Notes: generated by a model from the letters alone, not told the origin. A stretch of DNA of 64,000 nt from Clostridia bacterium UC5.1-2E3 (GCA_001304875.1 BBZO01000016.1:1-64000); one strand, 5' to 3'. Positions 7,380-16,949 are shown, counted from the first letter of the stretch. Translations and numbers: made by a program.

Positions 7380-8208
7380 TGTCCTGCTGTTGCTGCATAC
7401 TTTCCATCATGTGGAGAAGCGCCTGCTGTAATTCTGACAGGGTTCCTTCCTCTGCCAGCCCCATTTGGGAAATTGGTTGTATAACCATATCTGCAAGCTG
7501 CTCTGGAGAAATAGATGGATGGAGCAAGTCCTGTCCTTTTGTCAATTCTGAGAACATCTGCTCGGTCATTTCCTTCGTCATGCTCTGGGACACCCCTTCC
7601 CCGGAAGCCATTTCCTTTTTAATCTCCCGAAGAACCGCCATAAATTGAGTTTGAATGTTTGTAAGATCGGCCTGAAAGACAGGAACCTTGTTTAGAGATA
7701 CCGCCTGTGCTGCTTGTTGGGATGCCTTTTTGATCTCGGGCTGTTCTTTGCCTGTGGCTAATAACATGGAACTTAAGGATTGGAAAATTTGGTTCTGCGC
7801 CGCAAAGCCGGAGGCAAGCGTTTCATCAAAATACAGGGCGATCATGTTGGTTACCTGAGCAAAATGGCGGTTTTCCAGCAGACGGCACACTACCTCTGGA
7901 TTGACCCGCCCGGTGCAGAGGTTGCGTGCAGCTTCAGCGGAAAGGCCAAGTTCGGAGATGTCATAATTCTTTTTGTCCGGCACGTTGGTCAGGCAAAGCA
8001 GGAAATCCAAAGATACATTAAAAATACGGGCTATGCGGATGATCTGCTCTGTGGTTAGCTTATCCTTCGTCCCCTTCAGAAAACGGCTGATGGAGCTTTC
8101 CACAACACCGATTTTGGATGCAAGCTCTGCCTGCGTAATTTTGTGTTCTTTCATCAAATCTTGCAGCCGCAGTTGCGGAGTGTCGCTGGGAAGATATTGC
8201 TGCGCCAT
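7360..8208 (-). CDS. XRE-family regulator of the mobilizable element
   Basis: 282 residues from ATG 8208, preceded by GAGGTGAT. Upstream in-frame codons to 8373 belong to another small gene and are not used. An N-terminal helix-turn-helix covers LRLQDLMKEHKITQAELASK and SSISRFLKGTKDKLT (about residues 14-55), continuing into IIRIARIFNVSLDFLL. The rest is helical, with glutamine-rich ends (MMESMQQQQDNEK). Proteins of this build recur in Lachnospiraceae integrative elements beside sigma and excisionase-like genes and probably control transfer or excision; that role is inference. Confidence 0.75.
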   Translation of the reverse strand: MAQQYLPSDTPQLRLQDLMKEHKITQAELASKIGVVESSISRFLKGTKDKLTTEQIIRIARIFNVSLDFLLCLTNVPDKKNYDISELGLSAEAARNLCTGRVNPEVVCRLLENRHFAQVTNMIALYFDETLASGFAAQNQIFQSLSSMLLATGKEQPEIKKASQQAAQAVSLNKVPVFQADLTNIQTQFMAVLREIKKEMASGEGVSQSMTKEMTEQMFSELTKGQDLLHPSISPEQLADMVIQPISQMGLAEEGTLSELQQALLHMMESMQQQQDNEKDDK

Positions 8209-8215
8209 AGACAAA

Positions 8216-8408
8216 TCACCTCGATTCTTTTTTGTATTTTCCGCTCTTGATGCGGGCATCACTGGGTTTCTCTGCATCCTCCGGGATAATCCAGCGGCTC
8301 CCCGCCCTCTGTGCGCCGGGGATGCGGTCTTGATTGCATAGGACGCCGACCCTCCCGGGGAGAAATCCCCCATTTTTCCGCAATTTCAAACGTAGATAGA
8401 TATTTCAT
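8216..8408 (-). CDS. Small helix-turn-helix (excisionase-like) protein, frameshifted
   Basis: About 64 residues. It starts KYLSTFEIAEKWGISPRRV, a winged-helix MerR/excisionase-type DNA-binding helix, and continues VGVLCNQDRIPGAQRAG, WIIPEDAEKPSDARIKSGKY. One extra G near 8360 breaks the frame. It is preceded by GAGGACTTGGT and followed by the XRE gene after eight bases. Proteins of this sort often act as recombination directionality factors or local repressors; which applies here is not shown. Confidence 0.65.
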
Positions 8409-8634
8409 ACCAAGTCCTCACCGATTCATGTTCTGTTTCCTATTATATTCTATAACAGGAACAATCTCAATCCATATTTTGTGAACATATCCGCTTCCAA
8501 TCTTGCAGTTTTGCAAGTTTTGGAGGCGTTTTTTTATTTTCTTGCAGGACTGACGGATTTTTTGAATCAGGCTCTTTTTCCCCGTACATTGAGGTGACAG
8601 GAGAAACCTATACGAAAATAAAGGAGGAACTGGC

Positions 8635-9255
8635 ATGAATCTTTTTGAAAGCGTCAAGGCGGCAGTCACGGTACGGCAGGCCGCCGAACACTACGGGCTG
8701 GAAGTGGGTCGCAATGGGATGACCCGCTGCCCCTTCCATGATGACCGGCATCCCAGCTTGAAGTTGAACGAGAGTTATTTCTACTGCTTCGGCTGTGGAG
8801 CCACCGGCGATGTGATTGACTTTGTGGCAAGGCTGTTTGGCTTGAGCAGCTACGAGGCAGCGCAGAAGTTGGCTTATGACTTCGGCATCGACCCGGACAA
8901 GCCGCCCACTGCGGCGGCACTGGAAAAACCAAAATACCCGTTGGCAAGGGCGTTCCGACAGGAGGAACTGCACTGTCAGCGGGTATTGTGCGATTATCTG
9001 CACCTTCTGGAGCGCTGGAAGGTGCAGTACGCACCCAACTCACCTGATGAAGTCTTAGACGACAGATTTGTGGAGGCTTGCCAGATGCTTGACCGTATCG
9101 AGTATCTGGCGGACATTCTGGCCTTTGCAGAGCTGGAAGTCCGTGTAAAAACGGTGGATATGCTTTGCAAAGACGGAACCATCGAGCGTTTGGAAGAACG
9201 TCTGAATCGGCTGGGAAAGGAGGGGGACGCCCATGAAGAACCGGAAATTTGCTGA
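8635..9255 (+). CDS. CHC2 zinc-finger primase-like protein
   Basis: 206 residues. The N-terminal domain is a CHC2 zinc finger: CPFHDDRHPSLKLNE then YFYCFGCGATGDVIDFV (metal ligands C, H, C, C), as in bacterial DnaG. It starts after AAAGGAGG. The catalytic TOPRIM part of DnaG is absent, so this is the DNA-binding half only. It overlaps the P4-type primase/helicase by 23 bases; the two probably work together in replicating the excised element. The remaining 110 residues are helical with no motif I recognise. Confidence 0.85.
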   Translation: MNLFESVKAAVTVRQAAEHYGLEVGRNGMTRCPFHDDRHPSLKLNESYFYCFGCGATGDVIDFVARLFGLSSYEAAQKLAYDFGIDPDKPPTAAALEKPKYPLARAFRQEELHCQRVLCDYLHLLERWKVQYAPNSPDEVLDDRFVEACQMLDRIEYLADILAFAELEVRVKTVDMLCKDGTIERLEERLNRLGKEGDAHEEPEIC

Positions 9256-10639
9256 CGGCCCTGTTTGGTTTGACGGTACGAATATCAATGAAGCTCTTTT
9301 CTGCGATGAGTTTTTGAACCATCATAAAATCATCTTTGCCAACGGCGCATTTTTCACGCCGGACGGCAGAGTGACGGATGACATTCCCCTCCGTGGGACA
9401 ATTTATGAGGAATTGAAGTGCTGCGCCGTAAACAACATCCCCCGGAAGATTACCAACATCCTGGAGGTGATGAAGCTGGCCGCTCATGTGGAGGACTTTC
9501 CACCGGAAGCAGATCGAATCCATCTGACGAATGGCACCTTGAAACTGGACGGAACCTTTACCGAGGGCCGGCCGGAGATTGTGCGGAGCCGGTTGTCGGT
9601 AGCATACCGGCCGGATGCACCAAGACCTGAATGTTGGTTGTCATTTCTGGATGGGCTGCTCTATCTCGAGGACATCCCCACCTTGCAGGAGTTTATCGGT
9701 TACTGTCTGATTCCCAGTAATAAAGGACAGCGGATGATGGTCATTAAGGGCGAGGGCGGCGAGGGCAAGTCCCAGATTGGCGCTGTGTTGTCTGTCCTGT
9801 TCGGTTCCAACATGAAGGATGGCAGCATCGGGAAAATCTCTGAAAACCGCTTTGCTCGTGCCGATGTGGAACATATCCTTTTGTGCATAGACGATGATAT
9901 GCGGATGGTGGCTTTGCGACAGACCAACTATGTAAAATCTATCGTTACCGCTCAGGGTAAGATGGATTTGGAGCGCAAGGGCAAGCAGAGTTATCAGGGC
10001 TGGATGTCAGCACGGTTGCTGGCGTTCTCCAACGGTGACTTGCAGGCATTGTTTGACCGCAGCGATGGTTTTTACCGACGTCAGTTGATTTTGACTACCA
10101 AGGCAAAGCCAGTGGATAGAAAAGACGATCCTGATCTTGCCGAGAAGATGAAGGCTGAGGTGGAGGGCATCTTTCTCTGGGCCTTTAAGGGCTTACAGCG
10201 GCTGGTGGCCAACAACTTCAAATTCACCGAAAGCCAGCGTACCCGAGATAACCGGGAGGCCGTGAAGCGGGATAATAACAATGTCTTTGATTTTCTGGAA
10301 TCAGAGGGATATATCCGGCTGAAAGCGGATTGCTCCATCAGCTCCAAAGAGCTGTATGAAATTTACCGGATGTGGTGCGAGGAAAACAATCTAACAGCAT
10401 TGAAACGGCGTAGTTTTAGCGATGCGGTCATTGCCAATCAGAGCAAGTATCATCTGGAATACTGCAACAAGATTACCAATGCCGCAGGATGGCGGGTATG
10501 GGGCTTTTTCGGGATTGAGGCTGTTGCCAGACCGAATATAAACGGGTTTTACGAGGTTTCGGAGGTACGTACGTACCAGAGGAGTGGCGGAAATGAGTTT
10601 CCGTCCACCTTTGTGTATGTACGCAGCGTTTTACCCTAA
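9233..10639 (+). CDS. Phage/plasmid P4-family primase C-terminal helicase (DUF5906 type)
   Basis: 468 residues. A superfamily 3-like helicase core has Walker A in VIKGEGGEGKSQIGAVL (about residue 175), Walker B-like HILLCIDDDM and the sensor region ARLLAFSNGDLQALFDRSDG followed by FYRRQLIL. The C-terminus is a winged-helix-like tail (DCSISSKELYEIYRMWCEE). These proteins unwind and prime autonomous replication of plasmids and satellite elements. The frame is intact. Confidence 0.85.
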   Translation: MKNRKFADGPVWFDGTNINEALFCDEFLNHHKIIFANGAFFTPDGRVTDDIPLRGTIYEELKCCAVNNIPRKITNILEVMKLAAHVEDFPPEADRIHLTNGTLKLDGTFTEGRPEIVRSRLSVAYRPDAPRPECWLSFLDGLLYLEDIPTLQEFIGYCLIPSNKGQRMMVIKGEGGEGKSQIGAVLSVLFGSNMKDGSIGKISENRFARADVEHILLCIDDDMRMVALRQTNYVKSIVTAQGKMDLERKGKQSYQGWMSARLLAFSNGDLQALFDRSDGFYRRQLILTTKAKPVDRKDDPDLAEKMKAEVEGIFLWAFKGLQRLVANNFKFTESQRTRDNREAVKRDNNNVFDFLESEGYIRLKADCSISSKELYEIYRMWCEENNLTALKRRSFSDAVIANQSKYHLEYCNKITNAAGWRVWGFFGIEAVARPNINGFYEVSEVRTYQRSGGNEFPSTFVYVRSVLP

Positions 10640-10661
10640 AACACCAATATTATGATTTCCT

Positions 10662-10795
10662 TGTGCAGCCTGTCCCCTGTTTTCGGGGCAGGAAATTAGG
10701 GCAAATGAAAACGCAATTTATGAAAGTCAGATATTTCATCGGACAGCGAAGCAGATACGCTTGAGAGTGTACCAGCTTCGCTATTTTGTTATCTC
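10662..10795 (+). terminator. Two hairpins after the replication genes
   Basis: CCTGTCCCC / GGGGCAGG (10669-10692) lacks a T-run. AGCGAAGC / GCTTCGCT (10745-10782), followed by ATTTTGTT, is terminator-like. They separate the replication genes from the mobilization genes. Confidence 0.5.
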
Positions 10796-10814
10796 AAAAA
10801 TGGAGGATTTGAAT

Positions 10815-11032
10815 ATGAGTGTGCACAATGAAATCAAGCACAGATCATTTGTGCCGGTTTTACCATGCAGGAGGCAGTTGACCGCCTGCATGATGAATAT
10901 GGGCGGTCGGACAGCGTTTCCAACTTGTCTGCCAAGCTGCAACGGGAATCCATCCGCTATAAGGAAGTCGTGGAGCTGGCTGACGTGCTGGGATATGACA
11001 TCGTGTGGCAGAAACGGAGGGACAGAGTATGA
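10815..11032 (+). CDS. Small conserved protein upstream of the relaxase, frameshifted
   Basis: About 73 residues once a missing G near 10840 (AAGCACAG for AAGGCACAG) is restored. The sequence then reads CAGFTMQEAVDRLHDEYG, VSNLSAKLQRESIRYKEVVE, LADVLGYDIVWQKRR. It resembles small XRE-like proteins that precede MobV in related elements. A TGGAGG site lies before the ATG. It overlaps the relaxase start by four bases, so translation is probably coupled. Likely an auxiliary DNA-binding protein for mobilization. Confidence 0.6.
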
Positions 11033-11437
11033 GCAAACCGCAATATGCCATTCTACGCTTTGCCAAGTACAAGGGGCCGGAAATTGGAGGTATTGAAGCC
11101 CACAACGAACGTACCAAAGAGAAGTATGCCAGTAACCCGGACATTGATATTAGCCGTAGCCACCTCAATTTCCATCTAGTCCAGCCGGAGCGCAGATACC
11201 GGGCGAAAGCAGAGCGGCAGATTAGAGAGGCCGGGTGCCGTACCCGCTCCGACAGTGTGCGATTGGTGGAGGCCCTTGTGACAGCTACGCCGGAGTTCTT
11301 TTAGGGAAAAAAGAAATCCGAGATCAGAGCCTATTTTCAAGAGGCACTGACGTTTATCCAACAACATCAAGACCCCAAAACGATTTTTCCGCAGCGGTGC
11401 ATATGGACGAGAAAACGCCCCATATGCACCTTTCTTT

Positions 11438-13321
11438 GTGTGCCGAGCATGGCACCAGTCTTGCTGGTGAAAGTCCAGCCACAGGTATTTACCGCCAAGT
11501 GTAGTGAACCACAAGTCGGTATCAGTAATGGTATGGATGGAGGAAGTGGTGTAGCAAAGTTCTTGAGCCTACGTACAGAAACTTGATAAGGCGATTAGGT
11601 GGGTAAGGTTGCGAAACAAACCGAAGCCCGAAAGGTAAACGTAAACCGAAGTTGTAAATCAAGAGGTTGTGGAACGAAAGATTGGTGTCTTACCTCGGGA
11701 GGCTCTACTCACATATCGGAAGATATGGTCGAAAAAGGTTTGGAGAGGGAGTCAGATGATGTCATAGTAGGGGTAAAAGCCGAAGGACTGAAACGATTTA
11801 TAGTACGAATCGCTATGTTTAAAATAATACATGAGCCAGAAATCGGATGGACAGGAAAGCAGGAACGTAACCGAGGAATACTGTTTGTATCCAGAGGGGT
11901 GCTATGTATGAATCTTAGGATAAGTTAGAGGAGTAACAACAATGGAACTAATTGAAGTGATTCTATCGAAAGAAAATCTGAACAGAGCCTATAAAAAGGT
12001 GGTAGCCAACAAAGGTACAAGTGGCGTTGATGGAGTTACTGTGGAAGGGCTGGGAGATTATATAAGGGAAAATAAAGATGTGATTGTAGAATCAATAAGA
12101 AACAGAACTTATATGCCCAAACCAGTGAGAAGAGTGTATATTCCGAAAGACAATGGGAAACAGCGCCCATTAGGAATCCCCACAGCGCTCGACAGAACAA
12201 TCCAGCAAGCGATAGCACAGCCCATATTTGATATTTACGAAGGAATATTCAGTGAATACAGTTATGGATTCAGACCAGGCAGAAGCTGTCACGATGCCAT
12301 TAGACAGGCACTGGAATACCTAAATGATGGCTATGAATGGGTAGTGGATATTGATATAGAACAGTTTTCGACAGGGTAAATCACGATAAATTAATTCAGA
12401 TACTAAGAGAACAGGTAAATGACAGTACCACGTTAAATCTAATTCGGAAATATCTGAAAGCAGGAGTGATGGAAAAGGGACTGGAAAAGGCGACGATCAC
12501 GGGAGTGCCACAAGGAGGACCACTTTCAGTTGTGTGCTCAAATGTCTATCTTGATAAGCTGGATAAGGAACTGGAACAAAGAGAACTTCGCTTTACGAGG
12601 TATGCCGATGATGTGCTGATTTTCACAAAGAGTGAAATGGCAGCAAACCGGGTAATGAAATCCATATGTAGCTGGCTGGAAAGAAAGTTGTTTCTCAAAG
12701 TAAATGCAGCCAAGACAAAAGTAGTCAGACCGACAAGAAGTAAGTATCTCGGATTTACGTTTCTAAAAAATAATTCGGAATGGAAGGTCAGACCAACCGG
12801 CGAAAAGAAAAAGAAGCTAAAGAAGAAGCTTAGCGAATATCTGAAGAGAGGAAAAGCCATTGCAAGACCACTGGCAGTCACAATAAAACGTGTCAATGAG
12901 GTTGTAAGAGGATGGATTAACTATTTCAGAATCGGGATGATGAAACTGTTTATGGAAGAGTTTGGAGAATGGCTAAGACACAAGATCAGGGTTATAGTCA
13001 TGAAACAATGGAAAAGACCGAAAACCATCTACAGAAACCTGTGTTATCTAAACTGGAAACACAAGAATGGATTCAGCCATGAAGAAATCTTCAAAGTTGC
13101 GAACTCCAGACTTGGGTGGTACAGGAGAAGTGGAATGAACGTAGTGAATTTCATTATCAGCAAAGATTTACTTGAAAACAGGATAAAGGACGGAGCTGGT
13201 CTGCTCAATCCATTATCCTATTACTTAGTGAAAGTTGGAATATAAGTTGTAGAGCCGTATACGAGACCCGTACGTACGGTTCAATGGGAGGGACGAGAAT
13301 TTTATTCTCCCGCTACCCTAT
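11438..13321 (+). mobile_element. Group II intron inserted in mobV
   Basis: The 5' end GTGTGCC fits the GUGYG consensus. The 3' part has a domain V hairpin at 13252-13282 (GAGCCGTA... TACGGTTC) and domain VI to about 13317, ending CTAT. Joining bases 11437 and 13322 restores the conserved relaxase motif (HLSF-VPLTEDG) exactly, which fixes both splice sites. About 500 bases of ribozyme (domains I-III) precede the reverse-transcriptase ORF carried in domain IV. Confidence 0.88.
11942..13245 (+). CDS. ltrA: Group II intron reverse transcriptase/maturase (one frameshift)
   Basis: About 434 residues. The finger and palm domains have VVANKGTSGVDGVTVEG, RRVYIPKDNGKQRPLGIPT, YGFRPGRSCHDAI, DIDIEQFFD and the catalytic YADD (FTRYADDVLIF). 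The maturase X domain includes VNEVVRGWINYFRIG. The C-terminus (YRNLCYLNWKHKNGFSHEE) shows no HNH endonuclease, so it is an En-minus type. One T is missing from the run at about 12364-12367, which alone breaks the frame. It promotes splicing and, with the intron RNA, reinsertion into DNA. Confidence 0.9.
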
Positions 13322-13875
13322 TGTCCCGCTGACGGAGGATGGGTGGCTATGTGCGAAAGAGATTGTGGGAAACAAGAAAAAATAGACTTGGTGGCAGGAT
13401 AGATTCTGGGAACACATGGTACAGAAATATCCTGATCTGGAGCGTGGCGAGAGTGCCAGCAAGACCGGTCGTGACCACATCCCATTGAGAGTATTCAAGG
13501 AAATGCCCCACCTAACCAAGCAGAAAGCCAAGCTGGAAGAACTGCTTGCCAGTGTCAATGCGTTTAACGCCAAAGGCAAAGCGGCTGAAATAGGGGAGTT
13601 GCTGGACAAGTATATTCCCAATCTGGAACGGATGGATAGCGCCATGAAGAAATACCGTGTAGCGTTCACGGAGACTACCACAGAGAACGAGAAGTTGAAA
13701 AAGAAAAACGCACTGTTGGCGAAATCGCTGGATAAAGCCACACAGGAAAGCATTTTGAAGAAACTGGCAGATGCCAAGCTGCATCGGGACTATGAAGAAG
13801 CGTTAGCCATTCTTGACCGTATTCCGAAGGAAGTGCTGGCAGAGTATATGAAGAAACCGGAAAAAGGAAGGATAA

Positions 13876-14079
13876 ATGCCTATGGTAGATAAGTGGAACG
13901 GTTTAGCCGTTTTACTGACGAATTTGATTGAAAAATATGCTGTGGATCTGGACATTGAATCTCTGCCCGATCCGGTTTTTATCGAAAGAGAGGGCGAAAA
14001 ATGTGATACCGATAAAGATGTTCACAAAACCGATAAAGATGTTCACAAAAAGAATGTTGAAACACCAATGGTAGCGTGA
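13876..14079 (+). CDS. Small protein following the relaxase, with a tandem repeat
   Basis: 67 residues; ATG 13876 overlaps the relaxase end. The N-terminus DKWNGLAVLLTNLIEKYAVD is a helix typical of small proteins found after MobV. The C-terminus contains a perfect 21-base tandem duplication (14008-14028 and 14029-14049), giving TDKDVHK twice. The repeat could expand or contract by slippage. Function unknown. Confidence 0.5.
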   Translation: MPMVDKWNGLAVLLTNLIEKYAVDLDIESLPDPVFIEREGEKCDTDKDVHKTDKDVHKKNVETPMVA

Positions 14080-14168
14080 TATAATTATCGTGTGATATGT
14101 GTCCAAACCTGCTCTGGAGTGTGAAGTCTCCAGAGTAGGGCTTACATAAATGTAGTGAGGGAAACGAT

Positions 14169-15169
14169 ATGGATAGACAAGATAATATGGAACAGGCTTC
14201 CAACATTATCATTTACACAACAGAAGATGGTCTTGCCAAGATTGAAACCACTTTTGACGGAGATACTGTATGGCTGTCCATCGACCAGATGGCAGAGTTG
14301 TTTCAGAGAGATCGAAGTGTCATCGGCAAGCACGTCAGAAATATTTTCAAAGAAGGTGAATTGCAGAAAGAATCAGTGTGGGCAAAATTTGCCTACACTG
14401 CGGCTGACGGAAAGACATACGATGTAGATTATTATAATCTTGATGTTATCATCTCTGTCGGCTACCGTGTAAGTCAAAACGTGGTACACAGTTTAGAATT
14501 TGGGCAACCGGAATCTTAAAAGAGTATATGCGGAAAGGCTTTGCTTTGGATGATGAACGCCTGAAGAATTTGGGTGGCGGCGGTTATTTCAAAGAATTGC
14601 TTGAAAGAATCCGTGATATCCGTGCATCTGAAAAGGTGTTCTATCGACAGGTTTTGGAGATTTATGCTACCAGCATTGACTATGATCCAAAAGCGGAGAT
14701 TTCCATTCAGTTCTTCAAAAAAGTGCAGAATAAGATTCACTATGCCATTCATGGACAGACTGCGGCAGAGGTCATCTACACAAGCAGATGCGGAAAAGGA
14801 CTTCATGGGACTAACTATTTTTGCTGGAAAGCAGCCGATGCTAAAAGAGGCAACGATTGCCAAAAACTATCTGGACGAGAAAGAACTCCGTTCTATGGGG
14901 CAGCTCGTATCCGGTTATCTGGATTTTGCAGAGCGTCAAGCAGAGCGAGAACAGGTAATGACCATGCAGGACTGGCAGAACATCTGGATCGTATTCTTAC
15001 TATGAGCGGAGAGCAGTTGCTGATTGGTAACGGCAGTGTGTCTCACAAACAGGCGATCGATAAAGCAACGATTGAATATAGAAAATACAAAGCCAAGACG
15101 CTCAGTGATGTGGAGCAGGACTATCTGGATTCGATTAAAATATTGGAGCAAAAGACAGATATAAGCTAA
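14169..15169 (+). CDS. RhuM-family protein (three frameshifts)
   Basis: About 334 residues after restoring a short A-run near 14469, two bases near 14780 and one G near 14966. The N-terminal module has VWLSIDQMAELFQRDRSVIG, KHVRNIFKEGEL, YYNLDVIISVGYRV and GTQFRIWATGILKEYM, the RhuM/virulence-associated pattern, in which a helix-turn-helix-like start precedes a helical body. It continues LKNLGGGGYFKELLERIRDI, EKDFMGLTIFAGKQPMLKEA, SGYLDFAERQAE and SGEQLLIGNGSVSHKQAIDK. RhuM was named from a Salmonella pathogenicity island; its biochemical role is unknown. The family also turns up in restriction and other defence loci. The next gene starts 17 bases later, suggesting a two-gene operon. Confidence 0.75.
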
Positions 15170-15186
15170 TATATGGAGATTAGAAA

Positions 15187-16911
15187 ATGTACCAGTTCAA
15201 AATAGATAAAATTGTTGTAAATACATCAGACGGTACACAAGATATAATTCCTAAAAAAGTAAATATTCTTGTAGGACCTAATAATTCTGGAAAAAGTCGA
15301 ATTTTAAAAGAACTTAGAGATTATCTATCTGGTGATAACCGTGATATAAAAATTATTCATAGTATTGATTATCCTTATCCAGAAAATTTTTCTGCCCTTG
15401 ATGAAGCATACAATATAACATCAAAAATGGCTAAAGATCAATACGGAAATTGGATGTTAAAGACTTATTCCAATAAGCCAAATCAAGGTTTGGATATGAC
15501 AGCAAGTCTTGAAAGTTATTTTACACGAAATATGAATACTGTTGATGGAGACTGGGCAGAGCATTTTTCTGGGATTATTGCTCGGAAGGATAAAACGGAT
15601 TTCTTAAACTGGTATGGTTCACTATTTTTTCAGTATATGGGAACCGAAGAACGCCTGACAATTTGCAAATCACAAAAAAATTATGGTTTGGATAGCAGTA
15701 GCACGAATTATTTATCTTCTTTCAAATATAAGGATAAGTTGCTGAATGACTTATCGCATAAAATTAAACAGTTATTTAAAAGGGATATTTTCTTGGACAC
15801 GCAAACATTAGGAGATCGCTTGGCCTTTAGGGTTGGAGATTCTTTTGAGTATGTTGAAAGGACGGTAAATTTTTCGGAAGATATTGCCTTTAAATTATTT
15901 TCAGAAAATATGCTTGATGATCAAGGAGACGGGATAAAAAGTTTTGTGTCAACTTTTTTATCGCTTAACCATAAGGAGAATGATATTCTTTTGTTAGATG
16001 AGCCAGAAGCTTTTTTACATCCACCACTTGCTCGTCAACTTGGCGAAATGATAGGCGAATCTAATGATGAAGAACGCATTATTTTTGTTGCTACACATAG
16101 CGTAGAGATATTAAAGGGAATTTTATCTAAAACACAGGATGTCAACGTAATACGTATTACTCGTTCCAAAGATAATAAAAATAGCATTATGTTATTGAAT
16201 CAGGATTTGCTCAATACAATCTTGCAAGATCCTCTTTTGAGAGTATCTAGAGTTTTAGAAGGGATTTTCTGTGAGAAAGTTATTATTACAGAAGCGGAAG
16301 CTGATGAATTGGTATACCAAGAATTAATAGAGAAACTAATCCCAGAATCTGGAGTGTTTTTTGCCCATGGACAGAATAAACAAACCTTAGCACCAATAGC
16401 AGAGTTATATCAAAAAATTGGAGTGGGATATGAAGTTATAACAGATTTTGATGTTCTGCGAGTTTCATCCGAATTTTATAAGTTTTTATCATTTATGCCG
16501 ATAGAAGAAAAAGAAAAGCAAAGAATAAAAAGTTATGCAGAAAAGTTGAGAGAAATTGTAGATAAATCTGTTAATGTAGATAATCTAACTGATGAAAAAG
16601 CGGAGGAGTTAAAAAAAGAAAAAAGAAATGTCGTATACCATAAACAAGGAATCAGATTCTTTGATGATAATTTACAAACAAAAATTCGGGAAACATTAAA
16701 TTTTTTGAGTAAGAATCATTTGCATATTTTAGAAACTGGTGAACTGGAAACATTGTTAGAGCAATACGGTGTTGTGTATAAAGAGAAAAAACTTTGGATT
16801 GTTGATGCTATTACTAAAATAGCGGATTTGAATAGAGAAGATATTGATCCTGAGAGTGTCGTTTATCAGTTTGTGTACGACATTATTGAAAATGACCAGA
16901 ATGATACTTAA
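15187..16911 (+). CDS. OLD-type AAA ATPase with C-terminal TOPRIM domain (candidate phage defence)
   Basis: 574 residues, clearly more AT-rich than the recombinase that follows. Walker A is in NILVGPNNSGKSRILKEL (about residue 30). The signature region is followed by Walker B in NDILLLDEPEAFLHPPLARQ (about residue 275) and the H-loop in IIFVATHSVEILKG. The C-terminal third has FCEKVIITEAEADELVY and YEVITDFDVLR, which fit the E...DxD acidic residues of a TOPRIM nuclease. This is the OLD (overcoming lysogenization defect) architecture shared with GajA of Gabija, but no UvrD-like GajB is nearby, so it is a class 1-like stand-alone or RhuM-paired version. The frame is intact. Confidence 0.8.
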   Translation: MYQFKIDKIVVNTSDGTQDIIPKKVNILVGPNNSGKSRILKELRDYLSGDNRDIKIIHSIDYPYPENFSALDEAYNITSKMAKDQYGNWMLKTYSNKPNQGLDMTASLESYFTRNMNTVDGDWAEHFSGIIARKDKTDFLNWYGSLFFQYMGTEERLTICKSQKNYGLDSSSTNYLSSFKYKDKLLNDLSHKIKQLFKRDIFLDTQTLGDRLAFRVGDSFEYVERTVNFSEDIAFKLFSENMLDDQGDGIKSFVSTFLSLNHKENDILLLDEPEAFLHPPLARQLGEMIGESNDEERIIFVATHSVEILKGILSKTQDVNVIRITRSKDNKNSIMLLNQDLLNTILQDPLLRVSRVLEGIFCEKVIITEAEADELVYQELIEKLIPESGVFFAHGQNKQTLAPIAELYQKIGVGYEVITDFDVLRVSSEFYKFLSFMPIEEKEKQRIKSYAEKLREIVDKSVNVDNLTDEKAEELKKEKRNVVYHKQGIRFFDDNLQTKIRETLNFLSKNHLHILETGELETLLEQYGVVYKEKKLWIVDAITKIADLNREDIDPESVVYQFVYDIIENDQNDT

Positions 16912-16949
16912 AATAGCTTGTTGTGTTTGTTAAAGAGTAGGAATCTATT

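Larger units (their letters stand above)
11029..13892 (+). pseudogene. MobV (Mob/Pre) relaxase interrupted by a group II intron and by stop codons
   Basis: The N-terminal exon (11029-11437) begins KPQYAILRFAKYKGPEIGG and has AHNERTKEKY, DISRSHLNFHL and HMDEKTPHMHLSF, the histidine metal-binding motif of MOBV relaxases. The intron sits inside that motif, right after CTTTCTTT. The 3' exon (13322-13892) resumes VPLTEDGWLCAKEIVGNKKK, TWWQDRFWEHMVQKYPDLERG and a coiled-coil tail. Splicing restores the frame because the intron is 1884 bases. Other lesions remain: in-frame TAG near 11302 (where K is expected), TAG at 13383-13385, and a T-run one base short near 11390. MOBV relaxases nick oriT and lead DNA transfer; this one is probably inactive unless the stops are errors. 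Confidence 0.75.

Noticed and set aside
7780-8058. Small rightward open frames inside the XRE regulator
   Set aside because: Shadow frames without ribosome sites, opposite a gene with a clear helix-turn-helix.
11942-13245. Reverse transcriptase next to an OLD-like ATPase, suggesting a retron defence system
   Set aside because: The RT has a maturase domain and lies inside a complete group II intron with clear 5' end and domain V; it is unrelated to the ATPase 2 kb away.
11029-13892. In-frame TAG codons in mobV as possible pyrrolysine or readthrough sites
   Set aside because: No pylT/pylS or readthrough signal is seen, and the sigma gene beside it has a TAA, so mutation or error is simpler.
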